A stretch of DNA of 64,000 nucleotides, taken from positions 62,001 to 126,000 of the forward strand of contig JAGTSE010000009.1 in assembly GCA_018261615.1 (NCBI GenBank), given 5' to 3'. Under the pieces are notes generated by a model. It saw nothing but the letters and a program-made list of their open reading frames with translations, was not told the origin of the DNA and ran no database searches. How positions within the stretch are numbered: position 1 is the stretch's first letter; every line of letters begins with the position of its first letter. The translations under genes were made by a program, and so were the position numbers. The stretch is from Pseudomonadota bacterium. Its GTDB lineage: Bacteria > Pseudomonadota > Gammaproteobacteria > Enterobacterales > Enterobacteriaceae. Below, piece after piece: positions 45,368 to 53,628 of the stretch.

Positions 45368-46291
45368 TTACGCCAGTTGCGCCATCCATTTGCTGTGCTC
45401 CTCGGCGAGCATCTGCGTGGCCATTTGCAGAAAAGTTTCTACCGCTGCCGGGCGGTGTCGGCCGCCCGGGACCTGAATCTGTAGCGTGCGCTGACTGAGC
45501 GAGGTGTTATTGATGGCCTTCAGCGTCATTGCATCCAGTCGGGCGCGCCACAGCACGCTGAAATGGCTGCATACGGTAATTGCCTGCGCGGTATGGCGGG
45601 TAAACTCATACAACGCCGAGAAGTTATTGCTACTGAACGCCGGTTCCAGAAAGGTGCCCGCCATCCGGCAGGAGAGATCGAACAACTGGCGAATCGTCGT
45701 TCCGGCTTCCGGCAGCACCAGCGGGTAGTGATGCAGAGCGTCGAGGGTGACACTCGTCTGTTGCGTTAGCGGATGTCCGGCATCAAGCAACAGCAAAACC
45801 GGCGCGGGCCATGCGGCAATGATCTCCACCTCGCGCTCCGGCGCAAGGCTGAACTGAAACGCGATATCGCACTCGTTATGGCGGATCCACTGCGCTACCT
45901 GCAACGCTGTGCCAACCTGCAAATCAAAATTGACACCAGGATGCTGCTGGCGAAAACGTGCCAGCAAGCCGGGCAACAGATCAAACGCCATGCCGTCGGT
46001 GCAGGCAATGCGCACCAGCGCTTTGCGTACCGCTTTTAGCCCCTGAATTTCCGCCAACGCAAACTCCATGTCGCGCATGCTTTTACGCACATGATTAGCC
46101 AGAATTTGCCCGGCATCGGTCAGCACCATCCCGCGCGCATGGCGCTCAAACAGCGTGACGCCAAGTCGCGCTTCCAGCTTCTGGATCTGTCGGCTAATGG
46201 CAGAGCCCGCGACAAACAGTTGCTCGCTGGCGGTACTCAGCGAGCCGGAAGTCGCCACCGCGAAAAAGTAGCGCAGTTCATTGGTCAGCAT
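45368..46291 (-). CDS. LysR-family transcriptional regulator
   Basis: 307 residues from ATG 46291 (MLTNELRYFFAVATSGSLS), with a GGAGGAAATC ribosome site; the longer frame upstream is rejected. N-terminal winged helix-turn-helix: ASEQLFVAGSAISRQIQKLE and RLGVTLFERHARGMVLTDAG. C-terminal effector domain follows. It is divergent from the M20 peptidase/MFS pair with a 164-base shared region, so it most likely controls those genes. Confidence 0.88.
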   Translation of the reverse strand: MLTNELRYFFAVATSGSLSTASEQLFVAGSAISRQIQKLEARLGVTLFERHARGMVLTDAGQILANHVRKSMRDMEFALAEIQGLKAVRKALVRIACTDGMAFDLLPGLLARFRQQHPGVNFDLQVGTALQVAQWIRHNECDIAFQFSLAPEREVEIIAAWPAPVLLLLDAGHPLTQQTSVTLDALHHYPLVLPEAGTTIRQLFDLSCRMAGTFLEPAFSSNNFSALYEFTRHTAQAITVCSHFSVLWRARLDAMTLKAINNTSLSQRTLQIQVPGGRHRPAAVETFLQMATQMLAEEHSKWMAQLA

Positions 46292-46455
46292 CGTGATTTC
46301 CTCCTTTGCCCTGGGATTGTGCAGTTTACCCTTATCAAAAAAGCAATGCCAAATTGCAATTATTATTATTGTGGCAACGCTCTGTTCTGGTTTAGAACAA
46401 AAAGACAACAACAGATATTTGCGCCACCGGCAGCAAATCAGACAGGGCAAACTAT

Positions 46456-47880
46456 ATGACAACACAACAAATTATTGCGCAGGCGCTGGCGTGGTTTGAT
46501 AGCGGCCACTTCAAAGAGGCACTTGCCGCACGGGTGGCGATCCCCAGCGAGAGTCAACACACCGATCGCGACGAAGCATTACGCCGTTATTACGACGAGG
46601 CATTTGTTCCGGCGTTTCACGAAATGGGTTTTCAGACTGAAATCATCGCCAATCCAGTGAACGCGGCACGGCCTTTTTTGCTCGCCAGCTATCAGGAAGA
46701 CCCCGCTTTGCCGACGGTGATGTGCTACGGCCACGGCGATGTGGTGTTTGGTGATGATGCCCGCTGGGCCGAAGGTCTTTCGCCGTGGACGTTGACCGAA
46801 CTCGATGGAAACTGGTACGGGCGTGGTGCGGCGGATAACAAAGGCCAGCACTCGGTGAATCTGGCGGCGCTGGCGCAGGTGTATCACGCACGGAACGGGC
46901 GTTTGGGTTTTAACTGCGTCTGGCTGTGCGAGATGGGCGAAGAGATAAGCTCGCCGGGGCTCGCAGAGGTGTGCAAGCAGTTAAAAACGCGCCTTAACGC
47001 CGACCTGTTTATCGCCTCTGATGGCCCGCGCCTGAGCGCCGATCGTCCGACACTGTTTCTTGGCTCGCGCGGTTGCGCCAACTTCCGTCTGACCATTGAT
47101 GCCCGTGCCAAAGATTACCACTCCGGTAACTGGGGCGGCTTGCTGAGCAACCCTGGTACGCAACTGGCGAACGCCATCGCCAGCCTGGTGGACGGCAAAG
47201 GAGAAATCCAGATTGCCGCATTGAAACCGCCCGCGTTGACGCCGGAACTGAAAGCGATCCTCGCGGAGATCACGCCCGCGCGCGGTAAAAACGATCCGGC
47301 TATCGATGCAAACTGGGGCGAACCGGGCTTAACCGCTGCCGAGAAACTATTTGGCTGGAACACGCTGGAAGTGTTGTCGTTCCTCACTGGCAACCCGGCA
47401 CAGCCGATGAACGCCATACCCGGCCAGGCGACGGCGGTCTGCCAGCTACGTTTTGTTGTCGGCACGGACTGGCAACAACTGGAACACGCGCTACGTGCGC
47501 ATCTTGATGCGCACGGCTTTTCAATGGTCACCATCAGCGAAGTGCGTGGCACGCCAGCAACCCGCTTTGACCCGACCGATCCGCTAGTACACTGGGTGCT
47601 GGAGGCGATGGCGGAAACCTGCGCCAACAAACCGGCGCTGCTGCCAAATCTCGGCGGCTCCTTGCCCAACGATGTGTTCGCCGGAATTTTAGGTCTGCCG
47701 ACGTTGTGGGTGCCGCACTCTTATCCGGCCTGTGGCCAGCATGCGCCGGATGAGCATCTGCCGGTCGCCATCGCCCGCGAAGGGCTGGCGATCATGACAC
47801 GTTTATTCTGGGATTTAGGCGAGCAGGGCGCAGAACTGCTGGCGCGCCATCGCCTGCATCAGGCTGGAGGTGCACAATGA
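46456..47880 (+). CDS. M20 family metallopeptidase
   Basis: 474 residues. The zinc-site motifs of M20 hydrolases are seen: VMCYGHGDVVFGDD (His and the Asp two residues later), WYGRGAADNKGQHSVNL (bridging Asp) and LCEMGEEISSPG (catalytic Glu-Glu). A dimerisation insert begins near SRGCANFRLTIDARAKDYHSG. Members cleave dipeptides or deacylate amino acids. Coupling to an MFS transporter by a 4-base overlap suggests uptake and hydrolysis of one small peptide or acyl-amino-acid substrate. Confidence 0.87.
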   Translation: MTTQQIIAQALAWFDSGHFKEALAARVAIPSESQHTDRDEALRRYYDEAFVPAFHEMGFQTEIIANPVNAARPFLLASYQEDPALPTVMCYGHGDVVFGDDARWAEGLSPWTLTELDGNWYGRGAADNKGQHSVNLAALAQVYHARNGRLGFNCVWLCEMGEEISSPGLAEVCKQLKTRLNADLFIASDGPRLSADRPTLFLGSRGCANFRLTIDARAKDYHSGNWGGLLSNPGTQLANAIASLVDGKGEIQIAALKPPALTPELKAILAEITPARGKNDPAIDANWGEPGLTAAEKLFGWNTLEVLSFLTGNPAQPMNAIPGQATAVCQLRFVVGTDWQQLEHALRAHLDAHGFSMVTISEVRGTPATRFDPTDPLVHWVLEAMAETCANKPALLPNLGGSLPNDVFAGILGLPTLWVPHSYPACGQHAPDEHLPVAIAREGLAIMTRLFWDLGEQGAELLARHRLHQAGGAQ

Positions 47881-49151
47881 GTACGCTGGCTCGTGAAATG
47901 GAGCAGGGCAGTACTCGCCCGAGCCTCTATAAAACCCTTTTTGCCACCTGTATTGGCAACGCGCTGGAGTGGTTTGATATTGCGGTTTACGGTTTTTTTG
48001 CCAGCTATATCGCGCATGCGTTCTTCCCGACCGCTAACCCGACGGTGTCGCTGCTGCTGGCCTTTGGCAGTTTTGGCGTTGCCTTTCTGATCCGCCCGCT
48101 GGGCGCGATTGTGCTGGGGGCATATGCCGACAAACACGGGCGCAAGGCGTCGCTGCTGCTGTCGATCAATTTGATGATGCTTGGTGGCGCGATGATCACG
48201 TTTATGCCCGGCTATGCCACGCTGGGCGTTGCCGCACCACTGTTGATTCTGGTCGCGCGGTTGATTCAGGGCTTTTCGGCGGGCGGCGAGTTTGGCAGTT
48301 CGACGGCGTTTCTGGTGGAACACTTTCCCGAACGCAAAGCCTTTATCGCCAGTTGGCAGTTTGCCACGCAGGGCGCGAGCACATTGCTGGCCTCCGCGTT
48401 TGGTCTGGGGCTGGCGCAGTGGCTGACAGCGGAGCAGTTGCAGGCGTGGGGCTGGCGAATTCCGTTTGCCTTTGGTCTGCTGATTGGCCCGGTCGGGCTA
48501 TGGATCCGCCGCCATGTTCATGAATCGGCAGCTTACGCTCAGGCAGAAAAACCTGCGCATCCGGTGAAACTGCTGCTCGGCGCGCAGAAGCGACTGGTGT
48601 TGCTGGCGATTGGTCTGATGGTGGTTTCGACGGCGATCAACTATATGCTCAACTACGTGCCGACGTGGGCGACGAAAAGCCTCGGTTTGCCGCCGTCCTC
48701 CGCGTACAGCGCCACGTTACTGGCCGGGGTGATCCTGACGGTAGTCACGCCGATTGGCGGCCTGCTGGCTGAACGTGTGGGCCGCGTGAAGTTGCTGTGG
48801 GTAGCGCTGGTGCTGATGGCGTTCACGCTACTGCCCGCCTTCTGGCTGACCAGCCTGAATGTCACGTCGCTGTCACTGGCTTTGTTGGTAGGCTGGATGG
48901 CACTGCTGAAATCGATCTACTTCTCGACCATTCCGTCATTGATGGCCGATATCTTCCCGGTTTCGACCCGCGCCAGCGGTATGTCGATCAGCTATAACGT
49001 GGCGGTGACGGTGTTTGGCGGTTTCGCGCCGTTTATCTGTACGCTGCTGATCAGTGCCACCGGTAGCCACTTCGCACCGGGGTTGTATCTGATGGTGACG
49101 GTATTCCTCAGCGTAATAGCACTGTGGCAAGCGCAGAAACAACATCGGTAG
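47877..49151 (+). CDS. MFS transporter, metabolite:H+ symporter type
   Basis: 424 residues with ~12 membrane segments. The signature of the MHS subfamily is clear: GNALEWFDIAVYGFFASYIA at TM1, RPLGAIVLGAYADKHGRKASLL after TM2, and RLIQGFSAGGEFGSSTAFLVE near TM4. Relatives carry citrate, tricarballylate or other carboxylates with protons. It overlaps the M20 peptidase stop, so it is in one operon; the substrate is probably that of the peptidase. Confidence 0.86.
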   Translation: MSTLAREMEQGSTRPSLYKTLFATCIGNALEWFDIAVYGFFASYIAHAFFPTANPTVSLLLAFGSFGVAFLIRPLGAIVLGAYADKHGRKASLLLSINLMMLGGAMITFMPGYATLGVAAPLLILVARLIQGFSAGGEFGSSTAFLVEHFPERKAFIASWQFATQGASTLLASAFGLGLAQWLTAEQLQAWGWRIPFAFGLLIGPVGLWIRRHVHESAAYAQAEKPAHPVKLLLGAQKRLVLLAIGLMVVSTAINYMLNYVPTWATKSLGLPPSSAYSATLLAGVILTVVTPIGGLLAERVGRVKLLWVALVLMAFTLLPAFWLTSLNVTSLSLALLVGWMALLKSIYFSTIPSLMADIFPVSTRASGMSISYNVAVTVFGGFAPFICTLLISATGSHFAPGLYLMVTVFLSVIALWQAQKQHR

Positions 49152-49152
49152 C

Positions 49153-49626
49153 TCAACCTTCAGGGCGTTGTGCATATTCGCGCAGCGCCCCGGCGTAAGG
49201 CACCGTGCGCGCATCCGGGTGTTGCGCAATACAGTTGAGCAGCACGCTGACCGCCTGTTGATGTTCACCGAGATTGTGCAGACACAAAGCATAAAATAGC
49301 CGCACTTCCGTAGCCTGCGGCCAGCGGGCAAGGATCTCTTCAAACAGGGTTTTTGCCTGCACATACTTCTCCAGGCAGCGCAACGTTGAGGCCAGGCCAA
49401 AGCAGGCTTCAAATTCATCTTCCCCTGTCAGCCCTGCCTCCAGTGCGGCGCGGTACCACTGTTCTGCTTCCTGCTCATTACCTTCGTTATCATACGACCA
49501 GGCGATATTCAGCAACGCCTGCGCGCGTAGCGCCGGTTCCGCGACAAGCGCTTTCAGCGCCTGGCGGCTTTGTTCGTACTCACCCTGTTTTCGTAGTGCA
49601 ATTGCTGACTGTATTCTGTTATCCAT
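49153..49626 (-). CDS. Tetratricopeptide-repeat protein
   Basis: 157 residues from ATG 49626 (MDNRIQSAIALRKQGEYEQS), chosen because an AAGAAAAG ribosome site precedes it; the frame could start 15 codons earlier. At least three TPR-like helix pairs are seen: ALLNIAWSYDNEGNEQEAEQWYRAAL, CFGLASTLRCLEKYVQAKTL and RLFYALCLHNLGEHQQAVSVL (each from separate helices). Such proteins act as protein-binding scaffolds. It is convergent with the MFS gene, the two stops one base apart. Confidence 0.75.
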   Translation of the reverse strand: MDNRIQSAIALRKQGEYEQSRQALKALVAEPALRAQALLNIAWSYDNEGNEQEAEQWYRAALEAGLTGEDEFEACFGLASTLRCLEKYVQAKTLFEEILARWPQATEVRLFYALCLHNLGEHQQAVSVLLNCIAQHPDARTVPYAGALREYAQRPEG

Positions 49627-49847
49627 CTTTTCTTTACCTATTAGGCCAACAACATAGTGCAGCAAACTCATCGTAATAAAGAATCAAGGAAAATCCTATA
49701 TTTTTAAAACTGCTGGTGAAGCAACAAGGGATGTTTTAATATTGCTATTAATTTGTAGTCATAATGAAATTGCGCTGAGTTTAATTAGCGTCTATAAATT
49801 GTATTTCTTATTTGCTTTTTTTGGCTCACACAGCAAAGGTAATCATT

Positions 49848-49982
49848 ATGGTCTGGATTGCATTGATTTTCATTGCAATCATAGCTGCTTTCGTCATTTT
49901 TGTTATAAAACAAAGAGATTCAATGGATGTCATGAAATTCATTGATTTACTTTATAAAGATAATGATGACACGCGGCGGTGA
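49848..49982 (+). CDS. Small single-pass membrane protein (44 aa)
   Basis: ATG 49848 follows an AAAGGT ribosome site. The product starts MVWIALIFIAIIAAFVIFV, one long transmembrane helix, then a charged tail KQRDSMDVMKF and DNDDTRR. The stop lies 4 bases before the flippase start, suggesting translational coupling. No family is recognised. It is too short for most gene finders; a competing 67-residue frame on the same strand (49742-49945) looks unprotein-like. Confidence 0.5.
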   Translation: MVWIALIFIAIIAAFVIFVIKQRDSMDVMKFIDLLYKDNDDTRR

Positions 49983-49986
49983 TAAA

Positions 49987-51264
49987 ATGAAAAGTAAATC
50001 GCTGATAAATTCATTCTGGCTGGTTATGGAAAAAATCATTTCCATGGTTGGTCTTTTTTTGGTCAGCGCTTTTGTTGCTAAATATATTGGCCCGGCGCTG
50101 GTGGGAAAAATAGCATTGGCTGTAGCCAGCTTTCAAATTGTGATGGTGGTTGCACAATTTGGTAGTGAAAATATTATTATCAGACGGTTGTCGAGGAATA
50201 TCTATTCTGGCGTAGTGCTGGCCAGAATATCACTGCTATTACGTTCGGGTATTTATATTATTGTTGCGCTTCCCGTACTCTGGTACAGCCACAGTAAAGA
50301 TATGATTGAATTTGTCTTTTTTTGCTCGGTGGCGGTGGCCAGCTTTTTTACCACCATTGATGTTGTTGCCACCTACAATGACACGACGCTGAATTCAAAA
50401 ATCAATGCGGTTTTCAACGTAGTCGGATTGATTGCGGCGCTGATACTGCGCTTTTTTATTGCCGAACTGAAATTAAATCCTTTATTACTCACCATTCCGA
50501 TTATCGTGACAACGGTATTGCCTTTTCTGCTTCGGTTGCTCCATTTTGCCAGAAATGGCAATAAAAAAACGCTGGCGGAGAAAACAAAGAAACCGGCAAC
50601 TTACCTGAAGTATCTGGTTATTACCGGCAGTTCGATGTTGATTGCTAATATTTCCGTAGCGATATATCCACGTATTAATTTGTTTTTTCTCTCGGGGTTA
50701 AGTGATGCTCATCAATTAGGCATCTACTCCGTGGCGGTCACGTTAGCCACCTCGTGGAGCTTTGTCGTGCTGGCGCTGGTGACTTCCTATTTTCCGGCTG
50801 TCTACAATGAAAAAAATGAGAGCGCGGCGGCACTGAAAGCCACAGAACTGAATATTGTGATTGCGGCGATTTCTTTGTGCGTGATTGTCGGTTTTGCTGC
50901 TGTGGGTAAAATGTTTATTAGTCTGTTGTATGGTCCGGCATTTGCCGATGCCTGGTTACCGGCGCTGATTTTATGTGTTGGCACGATGCTTTCCACGATG
51001 GGCGCTATTTCGTCACGTTATATTTTAAAGACCTCGGGCTACCGTTATCTCTCCTGTAAATCGTTCATTGCGCTCATCTTGTGCGTGCCGCTGTCGTTCT
51101 TTTTTATCACCTATGAAGGGATTGTCGGTGCCGCCGTCTCGGTGGTGGTGCTGGAGTTTATCTCGCTAACACTGCTGAACTACGGCTACAAAAAAGGCAC
51201 CGTGCTGAAAATGCACCTGCTGATGTTTGGCGCGTTACCTGGCATGGTGCGAAGGATCTTGTGA
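49987..51264 (+). CDS. Polysaccharide flippase-like membrane protein (Wzx/MATE-type)
   Basis: 425 residues from ATG 49987 (MKSKSLINSFWLVMEKI), with a GGCGGTGAT ribosome site. There are ~12-14 membrane segments and an N-terminal pattern (SMVGLFLVSAFVAKYIGPALVG) typical of polysaccharide-synthesis flippases. Such proteins flip undecaprenyl-linked sugar units. No glycosyltransferase or polymerase is nearby, so the substrate is unknown and it is an orphan. The sequence is AT-richer than its neighbours, suggesting acquisition. A 10-bp hairpin follows the stop. Confidence 0.8.
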   Translation: MKSKSLINSFWLVMEKIISMVGLFLVSAFVAKYIGPALVGKIALAVASFQIVMVVAQFGSENIIIRRLSRNIYSGVVLARISLLLRSGIYIIVALPVLWYSHSKDMIEFVFFCSVAVASFFTTIDVVATYNDTTLNSKINAVFNVVGLIAALILRFFIAELKLNPLLLTIPIIVTTVLPFLLRLLHFARNGNKKTLAEKTKKPATYLKYLVITGSSMLIANISVAIYPRINLFFLSGLSDAHQLGIYSVAVTLATSWSFVVLALVTSYFPAVYNEKNESAAALKATELNIVIAAISLCVIVGFAAVGKMFISLLYGPAFADAWLPALILCVGTMLSTMGAISSRYILKTSGYRYLSCKSFIALILCVPLSFFFITYEGIVGAAVSVVVLEFISLTLLNYGYKKGTVLKMHLLMFGALPGMVRRIL

Positions 51265-51269
51265 CATCG

Positions 51270-51293
51270 GCCGGAAAGCCATAGCTTTCCGGC
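51270..51293. terminator. Hairpin after flippase gene
   Basis: GCCGGAAAGC-CATA-GCTTTCCGGC is a perfect 10-bp stem between the flippase stop and the convergent pseudogene. It has no T-run; a bidirectional transcript-end function is plausible. Confidence 0.45.
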
Positions 51294-51304
51294 GTGTCGC
51301 GCAA

Positions 51305-51550
51305 TCAGGCTGTTTCTTCTTTGTAGCCCAGCGCGTGGGAAATCGCTCTGGCAGTATCTTTCAGCGCTGCAAGCAGACGCGCTTCACCTAATAACTCCAG
51401 CCGCGAGGTGGAGAACGAAATGGACAGCGCAGGCCACCGTGAACGGTATAAACACCTTTCATCGGTGTTGCCATTGGTGAGAACCTCGACTTTGCCCTGC
51501 GCTTCGCGCCACTGCTGTGGCTCGTTGAGCCAGTAAAAATCGCCCGACAT
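51305..51550 (-). pseudogene. Chimeric remnant: DUF1349-like start joined to IclR-like C-terminus
   Basis: An 81-residue frame. The first ~28 residues (DFYWLNEPQQWREAQGKVEV) resemble the start of DUF1349 beta-sandwich proteins. The last ~45 residues (ALSISFSTSRLELLGEA, LKDTARAISHALGY) resemble the end of an IclR-family effector-binding domain. The two halves meet near NTDERCLYRSRW. This looks like a deletion joint between two adjacent genes. It has a ribosome site (AAAGGAGC) and might still be translated, but neither domain is complete. Both assignments are from recognition only. Confidence 0.4.
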
Positions 51551-51634
51551 GTTTTGCTCCTTTTATCCTGTTTTGGGATAAAAAGACAATGGGTGGATAT
51601 TCGATTTTGGGATATTTATCATGGAATCGATCGT

Positions 51635-51862
51635 ATGGCATCCGTCTATTCAGAAGAGTATCAGCGCGTGATCACCGCGTTAAAAAAAGCACGTAAAGAA
51701 CGAGGCATCACTCAGGCGCAACTTGCCGAAGCGCTGGGTCGCCCACAATCTTTTATCGCCAAAATCGAGAGTGGTGAAAGAAGATTAGATGTGGTGGAGT
51801 TTGTGCATTTGGCGAGATTGGTGGGGCTGGAGCCGGGGGATATATTGCAGGGGATACGTTAA
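51635..51862 (+). CDS. XRE-family helix-turn-helix protein
   Basis: 75 residues from ATG 51635 (MASVYSEEYQRVITALKKAR). It is almost entirely one HTH_3 domain: RKERGITQAQLAEALGRPQSF then IAKIESGERRLDVVEFVHLARLVGL. Probably a small DNA-binding repressor. No toxin partner is obvious directly beside it; the neighbouring GNAT toxin has its own antitoxin. The upstream frame to 51554 has no good start. Confidence 0.75.
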   Translation: MASVYSEEYQRVITALKKARKERGITQAQLAEALGRPQSFIAKIESGERRLDVVEFVHLARLVGLEPGDILQGIR

Positions 51863-51895
51863 CGAACAGCGTTACCCACCGCTGCTGGAGATAGC

Positions 51896-52417
51896 TTACT
51901 CTTTGAACAGGCGTTCAGTAGATTTTGTCGGATAGAACAACGAATGCTGGTTGCCATCGGCCAACGGAATGAAGCCCAGCTTTTCATAGAATTTTTTGGC
52001 GTTGCCAGTGAGTGCTTCGACAAATAACCCATGTACACCGACGGCAAGTGAGGCGTTGTAAACCACTTGCATGGCATGCGCAACCAGGATTTCTCCCCAG
52101 CCGTTTCCCTGCAGTGATTTATCGATAGCGAGCCGACCTAATATGACGCAGGGGACATGGTGATAAGGCACCTTTTTTTGCTGCGTTCTCGTGGGCAGTT
52201 GTTCTTTCTCGAAACTGCCGCCAGACAAGGTGTAATAGCCTAAAATGCGCGGCCTGGGCGTTTTTGTTATGAGGAGCCAGGCACGTAAAATTTTGCCATC
52301 ATGCTGGCGTTTGAGATGGTGGGTTAAAAATGTGTTGAGCGATACCTCACCACAATCAAAATCTCCTGTTTCATACTCTGTCTCTCCTGAGAACATCTCA
52401 ATGGTCAGGTTGTCCAC
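51896..52417 (-). CDS. GNAT acetyltransferase toxin (TacT/AtaT type)
   Basis: 173 residues. The acetyl-CoA site of the GNAT fold is seen in VILGRLAIDKSLQGNGWGEIL (V-x-LGRLAVD plus Q-G-x-G-x-G/A), with catalytic Tyr region FYEKLGFIPLAD near the end. This is the pattern of toxins that acetylate the amino acid on charged tRNA and stop translation. It lies 3 bases after the DUF1778 antitoxin stop on the same strand, so antitoxin-first operon order is kept. Confidence 0.85.
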   Translation of the reverse strand: MDNLTIEMFSGETEYETGDFDCGEVSLNTFLTHHLKRQHDGKILRAWLLITKTPRPRILGYYTLSGGSFEKEQLPTRTQQKKVPYHHVPCVILGRLAIDKSLQGNGWGEILVAHAMQVVYNASLAVGVHGLFVEALTGNAKKFYEKLGFIPLADGNQHSLFYPTKSTERLFKE

Positions 52418-52420
52418 GGT

Positions 52421-52690
52421 TCACTCCATGTTTTGCAAACGTTTTGCGGCGCGTTTAAGCTTGTCATTCGGTGCTGGTGGGTTTTCGATAGCATCCATAA
52501 CCCGGTTCCATGATTCCACGCTGAGAATCAGGCGCCGGTGCTGTTCAATCACTTCCGCAGCACGTTCAGAAGCGCTGTTAACCAGAAACTGTGTGACCGT
52601 CTGATTGGTCATTGCCGCCGCTTCTTCGATCATTTTCTTATCCTCATCCGTTAGTCGCAGATCTATGCGCTGTTTTTTCAGTGCGGGCAT
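52421..52690 (-). CDS. DUF1778 antitoxin (TacA/AtaR type)
   Basis: 89 residues. The N-terminal ribbon-helix-helix (KKQRIDLRLTDEDKKMIEEA, TNQTVTQFLVNSASERA) binds DNA, and the C-terminal tail (SVESWNRVMDAIENPPAPND) wraps the GNAT toxin. A perfect 13-bp inverted repeat about 60 bases upstream is a likely autoregulatory operator. Confidence 0.87.
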   Translation of the reverse strand: MPALKKQRIDLRLTDEDKKMIEEAAAMTNQTVTQFLVNSASERAAEVIEQHRRLILSVESWNRVMDAIENPPAPNDKLKRAAKRLQNME

Positions 52691-52748
52691 AGCGGTTTTC
52701 TCCCCAGTGGCCTGAATTTATACAGACCAGCCAATAATCTTTATCAGT

Positions 52749-52775
52749 TTATGTACGGATAATATCCGTACATAA
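52749..52775. promoter_or_regulatory. Palindromic operator of the GNAT toxin-antitoxin operon
   Basis: TTATGTACGGATA, a single central A, then TATCCGTACATAA form a perfect 13-bp inverted repeat 59 bases upstream of the antitoxin start. It fits a dimeric ribbon-helix-helix repressor, as expected for conditional cooperativity in this family. Confidence 0.65.
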
Positions 52776-52851
52776 CGATAAGATCAGACAGCGCGAATTG
52801 CAACCTAAACCGGGTATCTGTCGCAAGGGATGTGAAATGAAAAACCGAGCA

Positions 52852-52886
52852 GGCTCCCAAAACGTTGACTACACGCCGTGGGAGCC
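52852..52886 (-). terminator. Hairpin downstream of minus-strand hypothetical gene
   Basis: GGCTCCCA and TGGGAGCC form an 8-bp stem around a 19-base loop. On the minus strand it is followed within a few bases by a T-rich tract, so it may terminate the gene at 52895-53212. Confidence 0.4.
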
Positions 52887-52894
52887 ATGTCGGG

Positions 52895-53212
52895 TTAGCG
52901 CAGATAATCTTCCGCGATAATTTTCCGTTCAGTGATTTGATGAAGTTCCATTAGCGCCGGGAGCAGGGTGGCGGTGGATTTTAGCCCGTGACCTAACTGG
53001 CACAGACTTTCGCGGGAAAACTCCAGCACGTCGCTGTCGGCAAATGAGACAAAGGTTTTGCCCAGAAAGTGCAGACCGTGGCAAAGCCCGGCGATATGTT
53101 CTTCGCAGCCGTTTGCCAGTTGAAAGGTCTCTTCCTCGCTGAGTTGCGAGAGATCCAGTTTCCGGAAAATATCGCGCAGTTCAGAGGAGAGGATATCGGT
53201 GTCAGGCAGCAT
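52895..53212 (-). CDS. Hypothetical protein (105 aa)
   Basis: ATG 53212 (MLPDTDILSSELRDIFRKLD) follows a strong AGGAGG ribosome site; the upstream in-frame Met is not needed. The protein is acidic and helical, with SEEETFQLANGCEEHIAGLC and HGLHFLGKTFVSFADSD; several Cys and His residues are present but no known motif. No family is recognised. It may be a small accessory of the mobile block; function unknown. Confidence 0.6.
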   Translation of the reverse strand: MLPDTDILSSELRDIFRKLDLSQLSEEETFQLANGCEEHIAGLCHGLHFLGKTFVSFADSDVLEFSRESLCQLGHGLKSTATLLPALMELHQITERKIIAEDYLR

Positions 53213-53405
53213 CACACACCTCCTGAGAACCGGAGAGACGAACAGCGGGAAGACAAACAAAAGCGTGAACAGAGAAGGGGTTGGGCTTTAAATACCCGTA
53301 CGTGGTACCATTGGCAATAGCCATACATTACCTCCATTAATGATGTGGTTAGAGGCCTCGACAGTATTCCTGCACTTCGGGGCGTTGCTTTTTAAATTCA
53401 CTACG

Positions 53406-53424
53406 TTGGTGTACATTGAACACC
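53406..53424. promoter_or_regulatory. Inverted repeat upstream of small RHH gene
   Basis: TGGTGT and ACACCA flank 7 bases (ACATTGA) about 30 bases before the ATG at 53455. It could be the operator bound by the encoded ribbon-helix-helix protein. Confidence 0.3.
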
Positions 53425-53454
53425 AGCATGTAAAATATACAGGAGTGACAACCA

Positions 53455-53628
53455 ATGTCAACCAAGGACAACCAAAAAGAAAGACACGTTGTGCAACTCC
53501 GTCTGGATGCCGATCTATCCGAAAGGCTGGCTATCGCAATGAAAGAAGACGGCGATGACAACAAAGCAGGGTGGATTAAGCGGCTGTTGCGCAGGGAGTT
53601 GGATAAACGTGGGATTGGCTCGAAGTGA
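53455..53628 (+). CDS. Small ribbon-helix-helix (Arc-like) DNA-binding protein
   Basis: 57 residues, ATG 53455 with an AGGAG ribosome site 7 bases upstream. The pattern ERHVVQLRLDADLSERLAIA followed by DDNKAGWIKRLLRRELDKRG is the beta strand plus two helices of an RHH domain. It is probably a dimeric repressor, perhaps an orphan antitoxin or a plasmid/phage-type regulator. It lies 0.5 kb upstream of the Thoeris-type genes on the same strand, so regulation of that locus is possible but untested. Confidence 0.65.
   Translation: MSTKDNQKERHVVQLRLDADLSERLAIAMKEDGDDNKAGWIKRLLRRELDKRGIGSK

Noticed and set aside
49742..49945. 67-codon plus-strand frame before the flippase
   Set aside because: The Cys/His-rich composition looks unprotein-like, and the overlapping 44-codon frame has a better ribosome site and a clean transmembrane helix.
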